This document shows positions 52,801-62,665 of a stretch of 64,000 bases of DNA, in pieces. Source of the DNA: Blastobasis lacticolella (Eukaryota; Arthropoda; Insecta; Lepidoptera; Blastobasidae); NCBI GenBank assembly GCA_905147135.1, contig LR990052.1, forward strand, positions 16,120,200 to 16,184,199, given 5' to 3'. Every line of letters starts with the position of its first letter. Within the stretch, counting starts at the first letter, position 1. Position numbers and translations under genes: made by a program. Below the pieces are notes generated by a model. It saw nothing but the letters and a program-made list of their open reading frames with translations, ran no database searches and was not told the DNA's origin.

Positions 52801-52966
52801 TATCCAGAAGACCAAAAAAAGTGTTGTCCATGATTTTTATTTTGGCAAAATATCTATTCTCTGAATGTGATTTTACTAAATTACAAATTTCCCCAGTAGC
52901 AAAAAAATTGGAAATGGTCTGCAACCATGTCTGCCATTCCTCTCTATTAAGATTTACGGAAGGCAT
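49805..52966 (-). CDS. pol: Gypsy-type Pol polyprotein
   Basis: 1053 codons, open throughout. Retroviral-type protease LLDTGAT (catalytic Asp 55). Reverse transcriptase with LVKKASGKNRLCLD, TLDLNSAFWQIPL, MPFGLVNAS and the YLDD active site at 368-371. RNase H with QCDAS (Asp 520) and TDHSALQWL. Integrase zinc finger H710, H717, C747, C750, and D780-D840-E875 with the normal 35-residue spacing (SMDLMGP, CDNGKQF, PTERVNR). A C-terminal basic domain ends WHAVDLKRIA. The first ATG overlaps the last 13 bases of gag in another frame, so Pol is made by frameshift or by termination and restart. All catalytic residues checked are present. Confidence 0.96.
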   Translation of the reverse strand: MPSVNLNREEWQTWLQTISNFFATGEICNLVKSHSENRYFAKIKIMDNTFFGLLDTGATASVISSDFCAKLTAMGFSTQGTAQTKLSTADGTPHCISTVMWLPIQFLKSYKVIEFCVMNHLKHDILLGMNFFDDFNLSIAEAKSKIGDIHVGVPSNMELSELEIKKGAVISRMELLPCQTKALEEVIASMENTIGSGLGRTNLISHRIDSEDHEPVNQRQYPFSPHIMKELETEINDMLKNDVIEPSYSSWRSPVLLVKKASGKNRLCLDSRQLNRLTKKDSYPLPRVTAILDNLKNAHYLSTLDLNSAFWQIPLEEESKEKTAFGLPGKGLFQFKVMPFGLVNASQTQQRLMDRLFPPEYEGKVFTYLDDIVICTKTFDDHINTLIWVRDQLLKAGLTINMGKCNFARGSLKYLGYIVDRDGLRTDPEKVSAILNYPKPRTYTELKRFLGLASWYRRFVEKFAMIAAPLHDLTKGGKKGHEVNWNKEADTAFQALKTALTTTPVLSCPDFSASFTIQCDASNKGTGAVLTQFIGGTEKPVAFTSRKLTDRETKYSTSERELLSVIHAIDQFRPYIEGTHFKVITDHSALQWLYKTKDPHGRLARWAMRLQQFDYEVIYRRGKDNVVPDTLSRAVEEHEINVIEIKNEDKDEWYRAQEEMVISGKCGADLVIDHGILWIYLKLKQFPDENDSWKLAVPEKLRTIVLRECHDIPTSSHFGVKKTINRVRQKYYWPNLIKDAKEYVRQCETCAKHKMSQLPPQGLMGKHREVEEPFQVVSMDLMGPFPRSKLGNTMLLVIACWFSKFVLLFPLKNGKASNTTKIVEEQLFLMFGTPKIIICDNGKQFVASQFKELVNSYNSEIWYTPYYHPQSNPTERVNRVIGTAIASYVEDNHKEWDRYLPHVGHAIRTAVHEVTGKTPSYLVFGKETCCKNKPGPRFEEKEPLNVNRNNFEDRIQERLHVYEDVRARLKKAHEVNSRNYNKRRRTCTYETGNLVWKRTKPLSNANKQFMAKLSPKYEKAVITEKLSTDVYKLKSLRGKDLGKWHAVDLKRIA

Positions 52967-54486
52967 TCGGCAGAGTTGATGCCTCCCTCTTGATCGTTTC
53001 CCGGGTTTGTGTTTTGGCTCCTCGACGGTTGGTTAGGCGCATCCGAGACTAACCTTCCCCTTTTGCAAGGACAATTTTTGGTTGTTATACCAAATTTACC
53101 GCACTTATAACAGAACATTCTTTGACGAGGTATAGAACAATTTCTGAATGTATGACCGGACGCTCTACAGTTCCAGCATTTCATGTCTGTAATGTTCCTT
53201 TGCGAATTATACATTCCTTTAGCTGTTGATGCATTATTATACATTGCATTGATCTCAATGTGAGTGCTACCCTGATAAGCTAGATCTGGCTCCAAAACAT
53301 TCAAAGAATTGAGTGGTTCCTGAAATCTATCACAGTTCGATCTAGTTCTATCGAGAATTCTTAAAACCTTTGTCAGCTCTGAAACTGAACCAAAGTTATC
53401 TCGACAAACCGCTTGCTGAAAGTACGGCTGAATATTTCTTAGTAAAATAGCTAGTTTTTGAGATTCAGATAACTTCTCAGGTAAACGGTTAAACATGTTT
53501 TGCATCACAGAGAGATAAATGCACACGTTCTCCTCCTTAGCTTGAGTTCTCTTCTTAATTTCATCCAAAAGCTCATCTTGATAATAAGGTCGTTGAAAGG
53601 TTATGGTCAATATTTGGACTAAATCTTTCCAATCCTTGGCACACTCTTTATTTGCTCTATACCAAATCAGGGCATCACCTTCGAATAGATCTATTGAATA
53701 TCTCCATAAGTCATGATCATCAGCGTTTCTCGCATCCTTTAACTCTTCAATACGTTCCAAAAAAGCATTTACGCTCATACCTCCTTTACCAGAAAATTTA
53801 ACTCCCCAATCTTTGAGAGGAATAAGCTTGCGATGGGAAAATTCTTTATCAATAGTTGATGACCTTGATAACGGGTTACGCTTTTCGCCTACTCCAAACG
53901 ATAATAATTCCTCGTTAACTTTCGAATTCATTTGTATGGTTCCTGCTTGTTCCTCCAACGCTATGCCTTCTAAGATTTTAATTGCTTCCGGACCCAAGGA
54001 CTGATGTAGAACTTCTTTATCTTTTTCGGAAAGGTTCTCCTGACTTTCAACTTCATCCCCTTTTGCCTCTAAAGACGATGCTGATTCAACGCAGCCTTTG
54101 ACGTCAACGTGCAGTTTAGCATGACGGTCGATATCTTCGTTCGCTGGTATTATAAGTGATACACGATATTGTAAATGCAACGACCGAGAAATAATACGCT
54201 TGATGGCTAAACGGTCTGGTCTCAAGGACAGATCACTCAACAACCCCGTTAACGTATTCAATTTCGTCTCGCATAGTATAATTTGCGACAAGGGATCTTC
54301 TATGCATGGCCTAGGTACTGTAAGTTTAATTGAAGACTCCCCTAAGTATTCTCTATTAATAATTTCTCTTAGAATTTTTCTCATCGGAACTACCGTTAAA
54401 ATTTTGTGGACCCCACGGCAAGCCAGCTCAAACTCTAGTTCATCTTTTAACAAGTCATTAACATCCATTTTGCGTGATAATGCCAT
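52954..54486 (-). CDS. gag: Gypsy-type Gag protein
   Basis: 510 codons from an ATG 267 bases after the primer site. The central part has the retrotransposon capsid pattern (WRYSIDLFEGDALIWYR, then FQRPYYQDELLDEIKKRTQA). Near the C-terminus is a CCHC zinc knuckle CWNCRASGHTFRNC (437-450) and a second one, CYKCGKFGITTKNC (459-472), in which Ile stands where the zinc-binding His should be. Followed by a basic RNA-binding tail CKRGRL. It forms the particle shell and packages element RNA. Confidence 0.94.
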   Translation of the reverse strand: MALSRKMDVNDLLKDELEFELACRGVHKILTVVPMRKILREIINREYLGESSIKLTVPRPCIEDPLSQIILCETKLNTLTGLLSDLSLRPDRLAIKRIISRSLHLQYRVSLIIPANEDIDRHAKLHVDVKGCVESASSLEAKGDEVESQENLSEKDKEVLHQSLGPEAIKILEGIALEEQAGTIQMNSKVNEELLSFGVGEKRNPLSRSSTIDKEFSHRKLIPLKDWGVKFSGKGGMSVNAFLERIEELKDARNADDHDLWRYSIDLFEGDALIWYRANKECAKDWKDLVQILTITFQRPYYQDELLDEIKKRTQAKEENVCIYLSVMQNMFNRLPEKLSESQKLAILLRNIQPYFQQAVCRDNFGSVSELTKVLRILDRTRSNCDRFQEPLNSLNVLEPDLAYQGSTHIEINAMYNNASTAKGMYNSQRNITDMKCWNCRASGHTFRNCSIPRQRMFCYKCGKFGITTKNCPCKRGRLVSDAPNQPSRSQNTNPGNDQEGGINSAECLP

Positions 54487-54752
54487 CTTTACAAAATTTC
54501 ACAGTGATTACAAAATACCAAGATAGTTTCTACTGCTAACCTACACTATACTATACTAACTACAAATATACTATGACTAAACTTACCTTTTAAATATACT
54601 ATAACTAATGTTTATTTATAACTAATAGTAAACAAAAGTAACAATTACACATAAAGTATTAACCAGGCCAAAAATTTACAATCGTATGGTGACCCTACTT
54701 TAACAAAAAAATATACCAAAATTCGACGAGACCTTCAATTTCCGCCTTTCCC

Positions 54753-54764
54753 CGTTGGGCGCCA
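54753..54764 (-). promoter_or_regulatory. Primer binding site, tRNA-Lys type
   Basis: Minus strand TGGCGCCCAACG one base after the 5' LTR. TGGCGCCCAAC is complementary to the 3' end of insect tRNA-Lys, as used by several Gypsy-group elements. The match beyond 12 bases is imperfect. Confidence 0.85.
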
Positions 54765-54765
54765 A

Positions 54766-55627
54766 TGTGATGACCCTTAAGTGGATGGGTACTTTTATGA
54801 GGCCGTGTAAGTGGAAATTAAAGATCTTGAAGAAAGAAAGAAAAGACTGATTTATTTCTACTTGCAATCTACTGATCTGCAACGTACATTACAAAAGCCA
54901 CTACATTCTATCATGCAAAAACATTAAATCTAACATTATGGCGGAAAATAAAAGAGGACAAAATAAACAAAAAGTGATGTCGATGACCAGATTCGAACTG
55001 CGACCTCCGTGTTCAATAGTTCACTCGTATTGCCATCCAGTTACTTGCGCTTAATAGATCTTCGTAATAACATGAATTGTTACTGGTGGCAAACGCATAA
55101 AGCCCGCTTCCAAATTCTCATACGACTCTGCTAAAAGGCTAGACTACGTCTACAAGGGCGTGACCTAAAGCTGTAACAAAGTATACTACTGTACATCGCG
55201 ATACATTTTCTAACTACAATTCTAATACATACGCGAAATTGAGCATTAACACTTACCCCGTAGCCTTTCACTTCAACACACTCACATATAGGTAATTAAT
55301 TAATATTTCAAACGTAAGTCCTTCTGGTTGCGAAACAGTAATAGAGTTATATTAACACAATTCAATGTAATTCCTGCACCAGTGTCTGATGCGCACCGAC
55401 CATGCCAACGTCCCTTTTTTTTCTCAAGTACCTACAATACCCTCGCAACGGATTTATTACGTAGGTAAACAAACAAAATATGCGAGAGAAATGAATCGTG
55501 ACTAGTAACACCATCTAGTTGGGAATTGGAGGACTAAATTGTGCTAAAAAGTGCGAAAGTACGTGTGTTTCATATTTAATTATTCGCAGATATGAAACTT
55601 CAAACTAAAACAATTCGACCCGTGACA
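54766..55627 (-). repeat. 5' LTR of the Gypsy-type element
   Basis: 862 bases, the twin of 48887-49748. As the 5' LTR on the minus strand it should hold the element promoter and transcription start. The tRNA-like block is at 54980-55049. Confidence 0.95.
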
Positions 55628-55631
55628 ACCT
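55628..55631. repeat. 4-base target duplication, right
   Basis: ACCT immediately after the LTR, matching 48883-48886. Confidence 0.85.
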
Positions 55632-56547
55632 GCTGTTTTTAAAGAAAAATAATCAAATATAAAGTCTACCCACATGACCCGTCAAATAAATCAACACAAT
55701 ACTTCTTTATCTAATATTCCAATTAAACTAATAATTCGCGCGTGATTTCCATGTGACAAATTAATGATCGATTTTATGGCACAGCTCAGCTCAGCAATTA
55801 ATTAATTCAGCACAGCATTTAAACAGTACAGCTTAGCATTTCTATCAGCTCAGCCCGGATCAGCTTGGCACAGCACAACGTAGTTCGGCTTGGCTCAGCT
55901 CGGCTTCCCCTCAAGGCAGCTCAGCGAAACAGCTTAACTCTCTTTCTCTTACACTATACTGCATAACCTCCTACATACATTTTGAAACGAGAGTGAAGCT
56001 CGATGGCTGCACGGTTTGGCTCAGAAATAGAAGTGTCACTGGGCTATTAATACCTAAACTACCTCGCCAGAAACTGCCCAGCGAGTTCCGCTCCTGAAAC
56101 CTAACCGTACGTGCTATCGTGACCTGAAACTAGGTTAGATTACAGTTTACACCGAGGCGTCTATCCATCTTTGTTTATCATACGATAAAATGATAATAAA
56201 GATAAAAACATGAATAACCAATACGATTCGTAGTAAGGTAAAGTTTTGTACAAATACGTGAGTCAAACGGTCAGTTGGACACCTGTTACCTTCTCTCTTC
56301 AGATAACGTGGATTGAAGTTAGTTTCGTGAGTTTCGCGGGCGAGGCAAATGAATGCTTAAATTCGTGCGGAGTCGTTCGTTCGTCGGGTTGCATCACGGT
56401 TCACGCGCGCCGCAAAGTGCGCCGCCCGCGCCGCGCCGCACCATACACAAACAATCTCCGAGGTGGAACGACCGCGAGCTGCCTCTTTGTTTTGAGTTTT
56501 CTCGCGAAACCAGCCTGACATGTGAACTAAACTAACGAAACAAAAGA
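55632..56547 (+). promoter_or_regulatory. Tetraspanin upstream region and 5' leader
   Basis: A low-complexity tract of GCTCAGCT-like words fills 55785-55935. A CpG-rich block at 56385-56475 (GCGCGCCGCAAAGTGCGCCG and neighbours) stands out against AT-rich flanks and, with the in-line ATG at 56548, is probably the promoter-proximal leader. No TATA box is assigned. Confidence 0.5.
55785..55935. repeat. CAGCTCAG-type low-complexity tract
   Basis: More than a dozen variants of GCTCAGC, GCACAGC and GGCTTGGCTCAG in about 150 bases, between the LTR element and the tetraspanin leader. AGCT cores make it locally self-complementary. Confidence 0.75.
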
Positions 56548-56607
56548 ATGGCCCTCTCGATGAACTGCTGGAAGTACCTCGTACTCATCTTCAATGTACT
56601 GTTCGCT
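56548..56607 (+). CDS. Tetraspanin exon 1
   Basis: ATG in AAAGAATGG, encodes MALSMNCWKYLVLIFNVLFA, donor GCT|GTAAGT. The N-terminal CWKYLVLIFN is typical of tetraspanins. Confidence 0.92.
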
Positions 56608-59600
56608 GTAAGTTTCTTTTGTGTTGTTTTTATATAAAGTTTAGTCACCCATCCCTGTTCCCGTTAGTTCGTGAATCAAAGTTTACTATTTCTATGTTGT
56701 CATAACAACTGCTCATGTTTGCGGGAACAGAGACACCGTAGCGGGCGATATTGCACTGAGTTTAATTTAGTAATCCGCTCTTTACTTCGATAAACATCTT
56801 GACACACATTTTTAATTAGAGTAGTTCAAGATTAGTGTAGTAATCTCATCAATGTGAGATGAATTGGACTAATCATGATTTTCACACTCAATTGAGCTAG
56901 TTGATTAGCGATTCAATGGGAAAGACAGAGATGCCACATGATTTTTACTTTGACAGAACGACTTCTTCACTTGGTCGGTTAATGAAAAGTTAAGGTGTAA
57001 AGTTGATTTTATTTGTCAACAGATGTCGGCAGTGGTGCTGTTTGCAGCCAGCGGTTACCTGATATACAGATTGTTCATATTCAGACACTTCCTTGGGGTG
57101 AATGTGGAATACCCAGCCATCTTATTATTAATGATGTCCATTATTACATGTTCTATAGCATGGATAGGATGGAGAACGACAAAATCCATGCATCAGTTCC
57201 ACGTTATAATAGTAAGTAGTTTACATCGATATTTTTGTTTTAAAAATGGTGATGGACACTGGACAGCTTATCTGTTTTTCATATTAATGATGAATGACAT
57301 GAATTAGGAAATAACAAGAATATCGATGAATCAGTCAACGGTATCAAGTGGCGATGATCGATTGGGATAGATAGGTAGGTGTATTGATAGATAGATATTG
57401 TCATCAAAAGTAAATGAACTAGCTGTAGGCCTAGCACAAGTTACTCTCGCGCGCGATAAGCGAGAAACAGCGCGACATAGGTATTGCTATCTCTTTCGTC
57501 TTGGTATTGAGAGAAAGAGACAAACGCTCACTCGCGGCGTGAGCTTTGTCGCGGACACCGTTGGGCTAGGGCCACTGATAGAAATCTAATAGTTAATATT
57601 TAATAGTTGTAGTTGCATGTTTAATGAGCGCTGTTTTTGTATAACTTTATCACTTTATAGAGGTTAGGTACCTACCATCTTTGTTTTATTGTTCCATATT
57701 AAGGTAAAGGTCAAGCATGAATTACTCATGCAATCTTCGCAGTAAATGATCGCTTCGTAGGTAGGCACAAAACATTAATCTAAAAGTAACCAACCAACCA
57801 AGTAATAAATTAACAATTTAGTTCTAAAAATTAATGTTGGATATCATAAACTACATAGGTACAGCTAGCTGCATAAAATGTGGGTTACGTTCACTTCACT
57901 ATAGCTTCTTAGCGTGTCGAGTCAATGGTGGTAGGTTATTTCCCAGTGAAAAATGTAGCTTGTAATGACCACAAGCGAGCAGGAGTCAGGGCACATAGAG
58001 GATGCGAGCAGTATCCGTATTCACAATGATTCGAAACCGTTTCCGAACGATTCGACACGATATTCCTAGCGGCGAATCCGTGTCGATGGATTCGAAAACT
58101 GTTATTCAGAATCCCGATAGATTCCACGGAAACTCTACTCTCTATAACATGAAAATTTCATTAAAATTAACTGAAACCACATTTTCTTAAGAACTTTTGC
58201 GGGGTCCTTTGTCGACTCCGTATCCGAATCCGATTTCCGAGCCATTGTGAATACGGCTACAGATGTGCCGTGCGCCTCATGCCTCCTCTACGCTACTCCC
58301 AAAGTTCCTCGACGAAGTATTCGGGAAAGTTGAGCGAAGCCCGAAGTACGTTACTACACACTCGTTCAACTTTCTGAGGAGAACATGGGCGCTACGCCGA
58401 CGGTGGCGGCCCCACGTACACTCCTTTCATCATGAACGTTCAAGTAGTAGCTGCCGTTGCAATATGCACTTTCGCATATTATAACTAGGTGCGTTTTTGC
58501 AAAATTTAAAAAAGAAATGGCGAACTGGAGTGAAGTTAGCCGAATAGTGTAGAGAGGCACTTCGTGTGGGCACTTCGGTTTGTATCCATATACCCTCATC
58601 TGCACTGGTTGTCCCATCATCTACCAACCTGGGATAGCAACTGGCAGCGCAAGGATCGTCAGACACTTGGGATCTGAAAATAGTTAGCGCAACCGACGTC
58701 AAAACCCGAATGTTCGTGGAAGCCCAATGGCGGAAAGTGCCATGTACTATGTGTGACATCTAGAGTATAAGACCATATTAGAGCTACCTATAAAACTACG
58801 AGATTAACATCCCTGAGTACTAATATGTAAATTTTTGCATTTCCAGACTGGAATTCTGATTTTGGTAGTAGTGGCGATCGAGTTTTCATGCTTCGTATGG
58901 GCGATGGTGGTATGGGACAACATTGAGATTGACCTGAAAATGAACATGGAGACGTACTTCCAGGAAACATTACAAAATAAGGAACACAACAACGTGGACC
59001 AAGTCCGATGGGACCGGTTGCATGTCAAGGTAAATATGTTGTTTTTATGTCAGTCGATAGCTTAACAGGCAAGCGGGACACCTGATGGAAAGTTGTCACT
59101 GTTGCTATGAACATTAGCCATACCCTGGTACGCAATTATACGCAACTAACGCATTGCCCACCTTTAAAACGCCAGGACACGTTGCTCTAGCAGCAAACAA
59201 ATGCTGGTCCCTTCACTGCCACAGCTATAGTTTCCCATGGATATTGGCAAGACCTTAGTCACCGGCAGGATCACATTTATATAAAGTGAAGGTACGGAAG
59301 GCAGCACATTAACCTAGCCTACGTGCCACCTACTCTGGTGCTAGTTTATTTTATAGAAATTGAAATACTTTTTACTACTGCAAATTACAACGAAAGACGC
59401 TGTATAAGCTGCCTTTATCATACTCTAATATACCGAAGTATGAAAAGGCTTTTCTTTCGGCCACACGGCCAACTGGCTGTTAATTATGAAGTGGGAACCT
59501 ATTAAATTATCGATCGAAAATAATAATAGCGAGGTCGATTAAGGTCCGTGAGGTGTCCGGCAGAGTTGAATAGCACCAACCCCTTAAACTCGTGGGTGTC

Positions 59601-60057
59601 GTACAAGGCGACTAATGTTTTCAAAGCAAAAATTTAAAGTCCCCGTAGGGTGGAAAATGGGCAGCACCGTTTTCCGTTGTTATATTTACAACACTGCGAT
59701 ATCCAACCCGCCTGCCAAGCGTGGAGGTTATTTCAATAACTTCCCCTTTCGTGGGAGCGGCCCCAAGTCCTGCAGTAGACTGTTATGGGCTGTGTTGATG
59801 AGACATATTTGTAAACAACAAACCCCTTTCCCTTCCAGTTTGAGTGCTGCGGCGTGACCGGATCCGGGGACTACCACGCTGTGGGCCACGTCCCCATATC
59901 CTGCTGCGGGCAGGGTCCCCTCGACGCGTTACACAAGCCGTACGCGGCGGACTGCACCACCATGTACCAGCGGGGTTGCGGGAAGCAGCTGCGGCTGTAT
60001 GCGCAAGAGCAGCTGATGCTGGTGGCCATGACGGCGCTCGCGGCGTCCATTTTGCAG
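56548..60057 (+). CDS. Tetraspanin, partial (exons 1-4)
   Basis: Exons 56548-56607, 57023-57211, 58847-59029 and 59839-60057 join in phase 0 to 217 residues. Order: short N-tail MALSMNCWKY, membrane helix 1 (about 11-36), small outer loop, helix 2 (about 48-70, YPAILLLMMSIITCSIAWIG), helix 3 (about 84-106), large outer loop, and the start of helix 4. The large loop has the diagnostic FECCGV (C147, C148), PISCCG (C166, C167), C183 and C191, six cysteines in the tetraspanin pattern. Tetraspanins organise membrane microdomains with integrins and other partners. The frame stops at a donor CAG|GTTAGG inside helix 4; the last exon with the rest of helix 4 and the C-tail is not found before 64000. 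Subfamily not assigned. Confidence 0.93.
57023..57211 (+). CDS. Tetraspanin exon 2
   Basis: Residues 21-83. Acceptor GTCAACAG, donor ATA|GTAAGT. Covers most of helix 1, the short loop LFIFRHFLGVNVE and helix 2. Confidence 0.94.
57425..57550. mobile_element. Short inverted-repeat element, relative of 30190
   Basis: CGCGCGCGATAAGCGAGAAA and TGCTATCTCTTTCGTCTTGG match the right part of 30190-30345 in reverse. In tetraspanin intron 2. Confidence 0.45.
58012..58259. mobile_element. CAG-flanked MITE, copy 1
   Basis: 248 bases from TATCCGTATTCACAATG to CATTGTGAATACGGCTA, with inverted ends and CAG on both sides (58009-58011, 58260-58262). The same element lies inverted at 61260-61510. No coding sequence. 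In tetraspanin intron 2. Confidence 0.85.
58847..59029 (+). CDS. Tetraspanin exon 3
   Basis: Residues 84-144. Acceptor TTTCCAG, donor AAG|GTAAAT. Helix 3 (TGILILVVVAIEFSCFVWAM) and the first helices of the large loop, ending QVRWDRLHVK. Confidence 0.94.
59062..59300 (-). mobile_element. Dispersed short repeat (family D), decayed
   Basis: GGCAAGCGGGACACCTGATG and GGAAAGTTGTCACTGTTGCT begin a degraded reverse copy of 60197-60492. In tetraspanin intron 3. Confidence 0.5.
59553..59796 (+). mobile_element. Dispersed short repeat (family C)
   Basis: From GTGTCCGGCAGAGTTGAATA through CTGCCAAGCGTGGAGGTTAT to AGTCCTGCAGTAGACTGTTA, ending 40 bases before tetraspanin exon 4. Confidence 0.7.
59839..60057 (+). 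CDS. Tetraspanin exon 4
   Basis: Residues 145-217. Acceptor CCTTCCAG, donor CAG|GTTAGG. Starts FECCGVTGSGDY, has PISCCG and two further Cys, and enters helix 4 (LMLVAMTALAASILQ). GC-rich like other exons here. Confidence 0.95.
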
Positions 60058-60196
60058 GTTAGGAGTTTTACACCGAGTAGCGATTTAAGCGATGGGAGAT
60101 TTTCCGAGATCTTTTAATAAGCATTAAAAGGAAAAAATAGTTCAATAGATGGCGTTGATTGGACACGATACTCAAAAATAAATCGAAACTGGACCG

Positions 60197-60492
60197 ACTG
60201 GGGAAGTACCTCCACCTTACAGAATACCGCAGCTAAACAATACTTTTTTAAATAGTATTGTGTTTCTGCCGGCGAGTAAGGTTTCCAGTGCTCCATGGGG
60301 TGGGGATTTGGGGAACCGTGGCTTTGCCAGTGGAGAGGCATTTCCCTTTTTGCTGCCAGAGCAACGTGTAATAGAGGTGGGCAGCGCATTAGCGATACTC
60401 TTGGTTTTGCTAATGTCTATAGGCAGTGGTGACCACTTTCCATCAGGTGGCCCGCTTGCCTGTTTGCCTACCGTATGACATAAAAAAAAAAA
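60197..60492 (+). mobile_element. Dispersed short repeat (family D)
   Basis: From CTGGGGAAGTACCTCCACC through GGGGTGGGGATTTGGGGAAC to CTACCGTATGACATAAAAAA. It starts right after a piece shared with 1160-1210, so it may be nested in that older repeat. Confidence 0.75.
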
Positions 60493-61228
60493 CGAGACCG
60501 ATAGTTTGCGCTGTCTTCTCAAAAAAGGTACTTCAACTAAGTATATTTTCACGAAACATCTTTACGAGTAACTCCGGTTATCAAATTCAGTACTTGAGAA
60601 TCCTGTCTCAGCACCGCCATCATATTTTAAAGTAGCTGTCTGAAAATCCATCATCCATCCATTGGAGCATTATGTTATTTGTTTGTCCATGGAATTTACT
60701 AAGACTTCTACTCGTGTTAATAACTCTGTTGTGTCCGCCATGACCATGATCCGTGATCCTGTTAACACTGGAATGTGACCAGATTCGACACATCAGCATT
60801 ACCTTTTCCCCATCTAAATTGGTGCTGGTTAATTGCAATTGCATTAATTTTCCAATTAGTCACGACATTTACTCATCGTTAAGCGAAAATTAATCGATTT
60901 CGTGTTTGTCTGGTTTGTTTACGATTGATACATTTATCTGAGGGAGGAGGCGAGGAGGTATGACCCATATCATCATTATTTATACTTACGAAACTCAGTC
61001 GGTTAACAAGACCGCAATAAGAAGCATCCATAGCAGCAGATTCATAAGTTTAGGCACAAAATATATGAAAAACCAGTAAGTCTTCTTTATAGAATAGGCC
61101 AAAATGCGCCGTATACCTTCACTTGTTTAGGTTGGTTTTGGTTAAATATAAACTATGACTGTGAGGGTAATGTAGGTTATCCTACGTCATCGAGTGCAAG
61201 AATAATTATACTTTGTAGCGATACACTG

Positions 61229-61702
61229 AGCGACCATGATTCAAGATTTGGCAGATCAGTAGCCGTATTCACAATGGCTCGGAAATCGGATTCGGATACG
61301 GAATCGACAAAGGACCCAGCAAAAGTTTTTAGGAAAATGTGGTTTCAGTTAATTTTGATGATATTTTCATATGTTATAGAGAGTAGAGTTTCCGTGGAAT
61401 CTATCGGGATTCTGAATAACAGTTTTCAAATCGATCGACACGGATTCGCCACTCACGAATTTCGTGTCGAATTGTTCGGAAACGGTTTCGAATCATTGTG
61501 AATACGGCTACAGGTAATTACAGTGGAGCAACTGCCATCTGACCTCCGCGACCCTGCTGCCAGGGGAACCTTACCAGATTGAATCATGGTAACACATTCA
61601 GTCGCCTCAATGTGCAGGTTTCATCACGATGCTTGCCCTCACCTTAAGAGCATCGGTTAGTATTCAACTAATGTACATAACTCAGAAAAGAGTCATTGGT
61701 AC
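61229..61702 (-). mobile_element. tRNA-derived SINE (family A), interrupted
   Basis: SINE body at 61229-61259 and 61511-61702 (GTAATTACAGTGGAGCAACT, GTAAGAGCATCGG-like block, AACTAATGTACATAACTCAG) with a MITE inserted at 61260-61510. Head missing. Confidence 0.75.
61260..61510. mobile_element. CAG-flanked MITE, copy 2, nested in SINE
   Basis: 251 bases, TAGCCGTATTCACAATG to CATTGTGAATACGGCTA, CAG on both sides (61257-61259, 61511-61513). The intact SINE at 26384-26733 shows the empty site GCAGATCAGGTAATT with one CAG. Confidence 0.9.
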
Positions 61703-62665
61703 CATTAGCGTATCTAGGGCTATTTTCCAGGGGGGGCCTGGCCCTTGACGTGGCCGATTAAGCCGAGTTAATTGCCAATGTACGGCCAGTGAGCACACCA
61801 TCCTGGGGTGGGCACCAGACCATTCTGGGGTGGGCACGGCCCACCCAGTTGTTACCAGTAACAACACTGTCGAATATCAATCAAAATGTTAGTTCGCACA
61901 ACAACGGTTCTATTTCAGACAGACTCTATCGGTGTTTCATAGAATCTGGGGCCCTGTTTTTATACCTCGAACGCAAGTGTCGCCATGTACCAATCATAGG
62001 TAGAAAGAGGGGGTACGTGCGTTTCGTGCGAATAAAAGTGTAGAGACAATATTTCAATCCATATAATTGTGTCTATTTACTTCCATAGCACTCACTCAAT
62101 GTGTTGGAATCCGATCGTACGATACGATTCACACACGACATTCGCAAGTCATTCACCTATTCCGTTTTTCTAGCCTACAAGTTTGATTAGTACAAAAAAA
62201 TGCCGTTACCGTGGAGTTGTCGCTACTTTGTCATACTATTTTGTGCTACATCGGTTGTAAAATAGATGTCACTGTGTGTTCCGTAAGTGAATATTGTTGC
62301 CAATTTTGTACAAACTTTTGACTATCTACACGATGGGGACCATCTCTGTGTGCTCATTTTACAGGACATGTGATCTAATATTACAGGATTTCAGGACAAA
62401 ATACGAGACAACGCGGGTTTAACATGTGTTTATTAAGTTTTATGAAATTACAAATCAACAGTTAAAACTTCTGTTATCATGCCGTACGTGAAATGAGTAC
62501 CTAATGGTATGACTAGGAGACATTAATTCCCGATCGTACCCACTGGGAACGTACCGAGCAAACGGTCACAAGTTTACGGAACGATATACGAGCTGTATTT
62601 TTCTTGTTTAAATACTGGACACGGCCATAATTAAAACTGAAAAACGGGACCTCCTGGACCCCAGG

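Larger units (their letters stand above)
48887..55627 (-). mobile_element. Full-length Ty3/Gypsy-type LTR retrotransposon
   Basis: 6741 bases on the minus strand. Two 862-base LTRs start TG and end CA and look identical base for base. A 4-base target duplication ACCT flanks the element at 48883-48886 and 55628-55631. Order on the minus strand is 5' LTR, tRNA-Lys type primer site, gag, pol (protease, reverse transcriptase, RNase H, integrase), purine tract, 3' LTR. Integrase after RNase H places it in Ty3/Gypsy (Metaviridae). No env-like frame fits in the 56 bases between pol and the LTR, so it is a non-enveloped retrotransposon. Identical LTRs and open frames point to a very recent insertion that may still be mobile. 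It lies in an intergenic repeat, not in a gene. Confidence 0.96.

Noticed and set aside
62148..62270. Candidate last tetraspanin exon after TTTTTCTAG
   Set aside because: The frame opens with polar residues and a basic run instead of the rest of helix 4.
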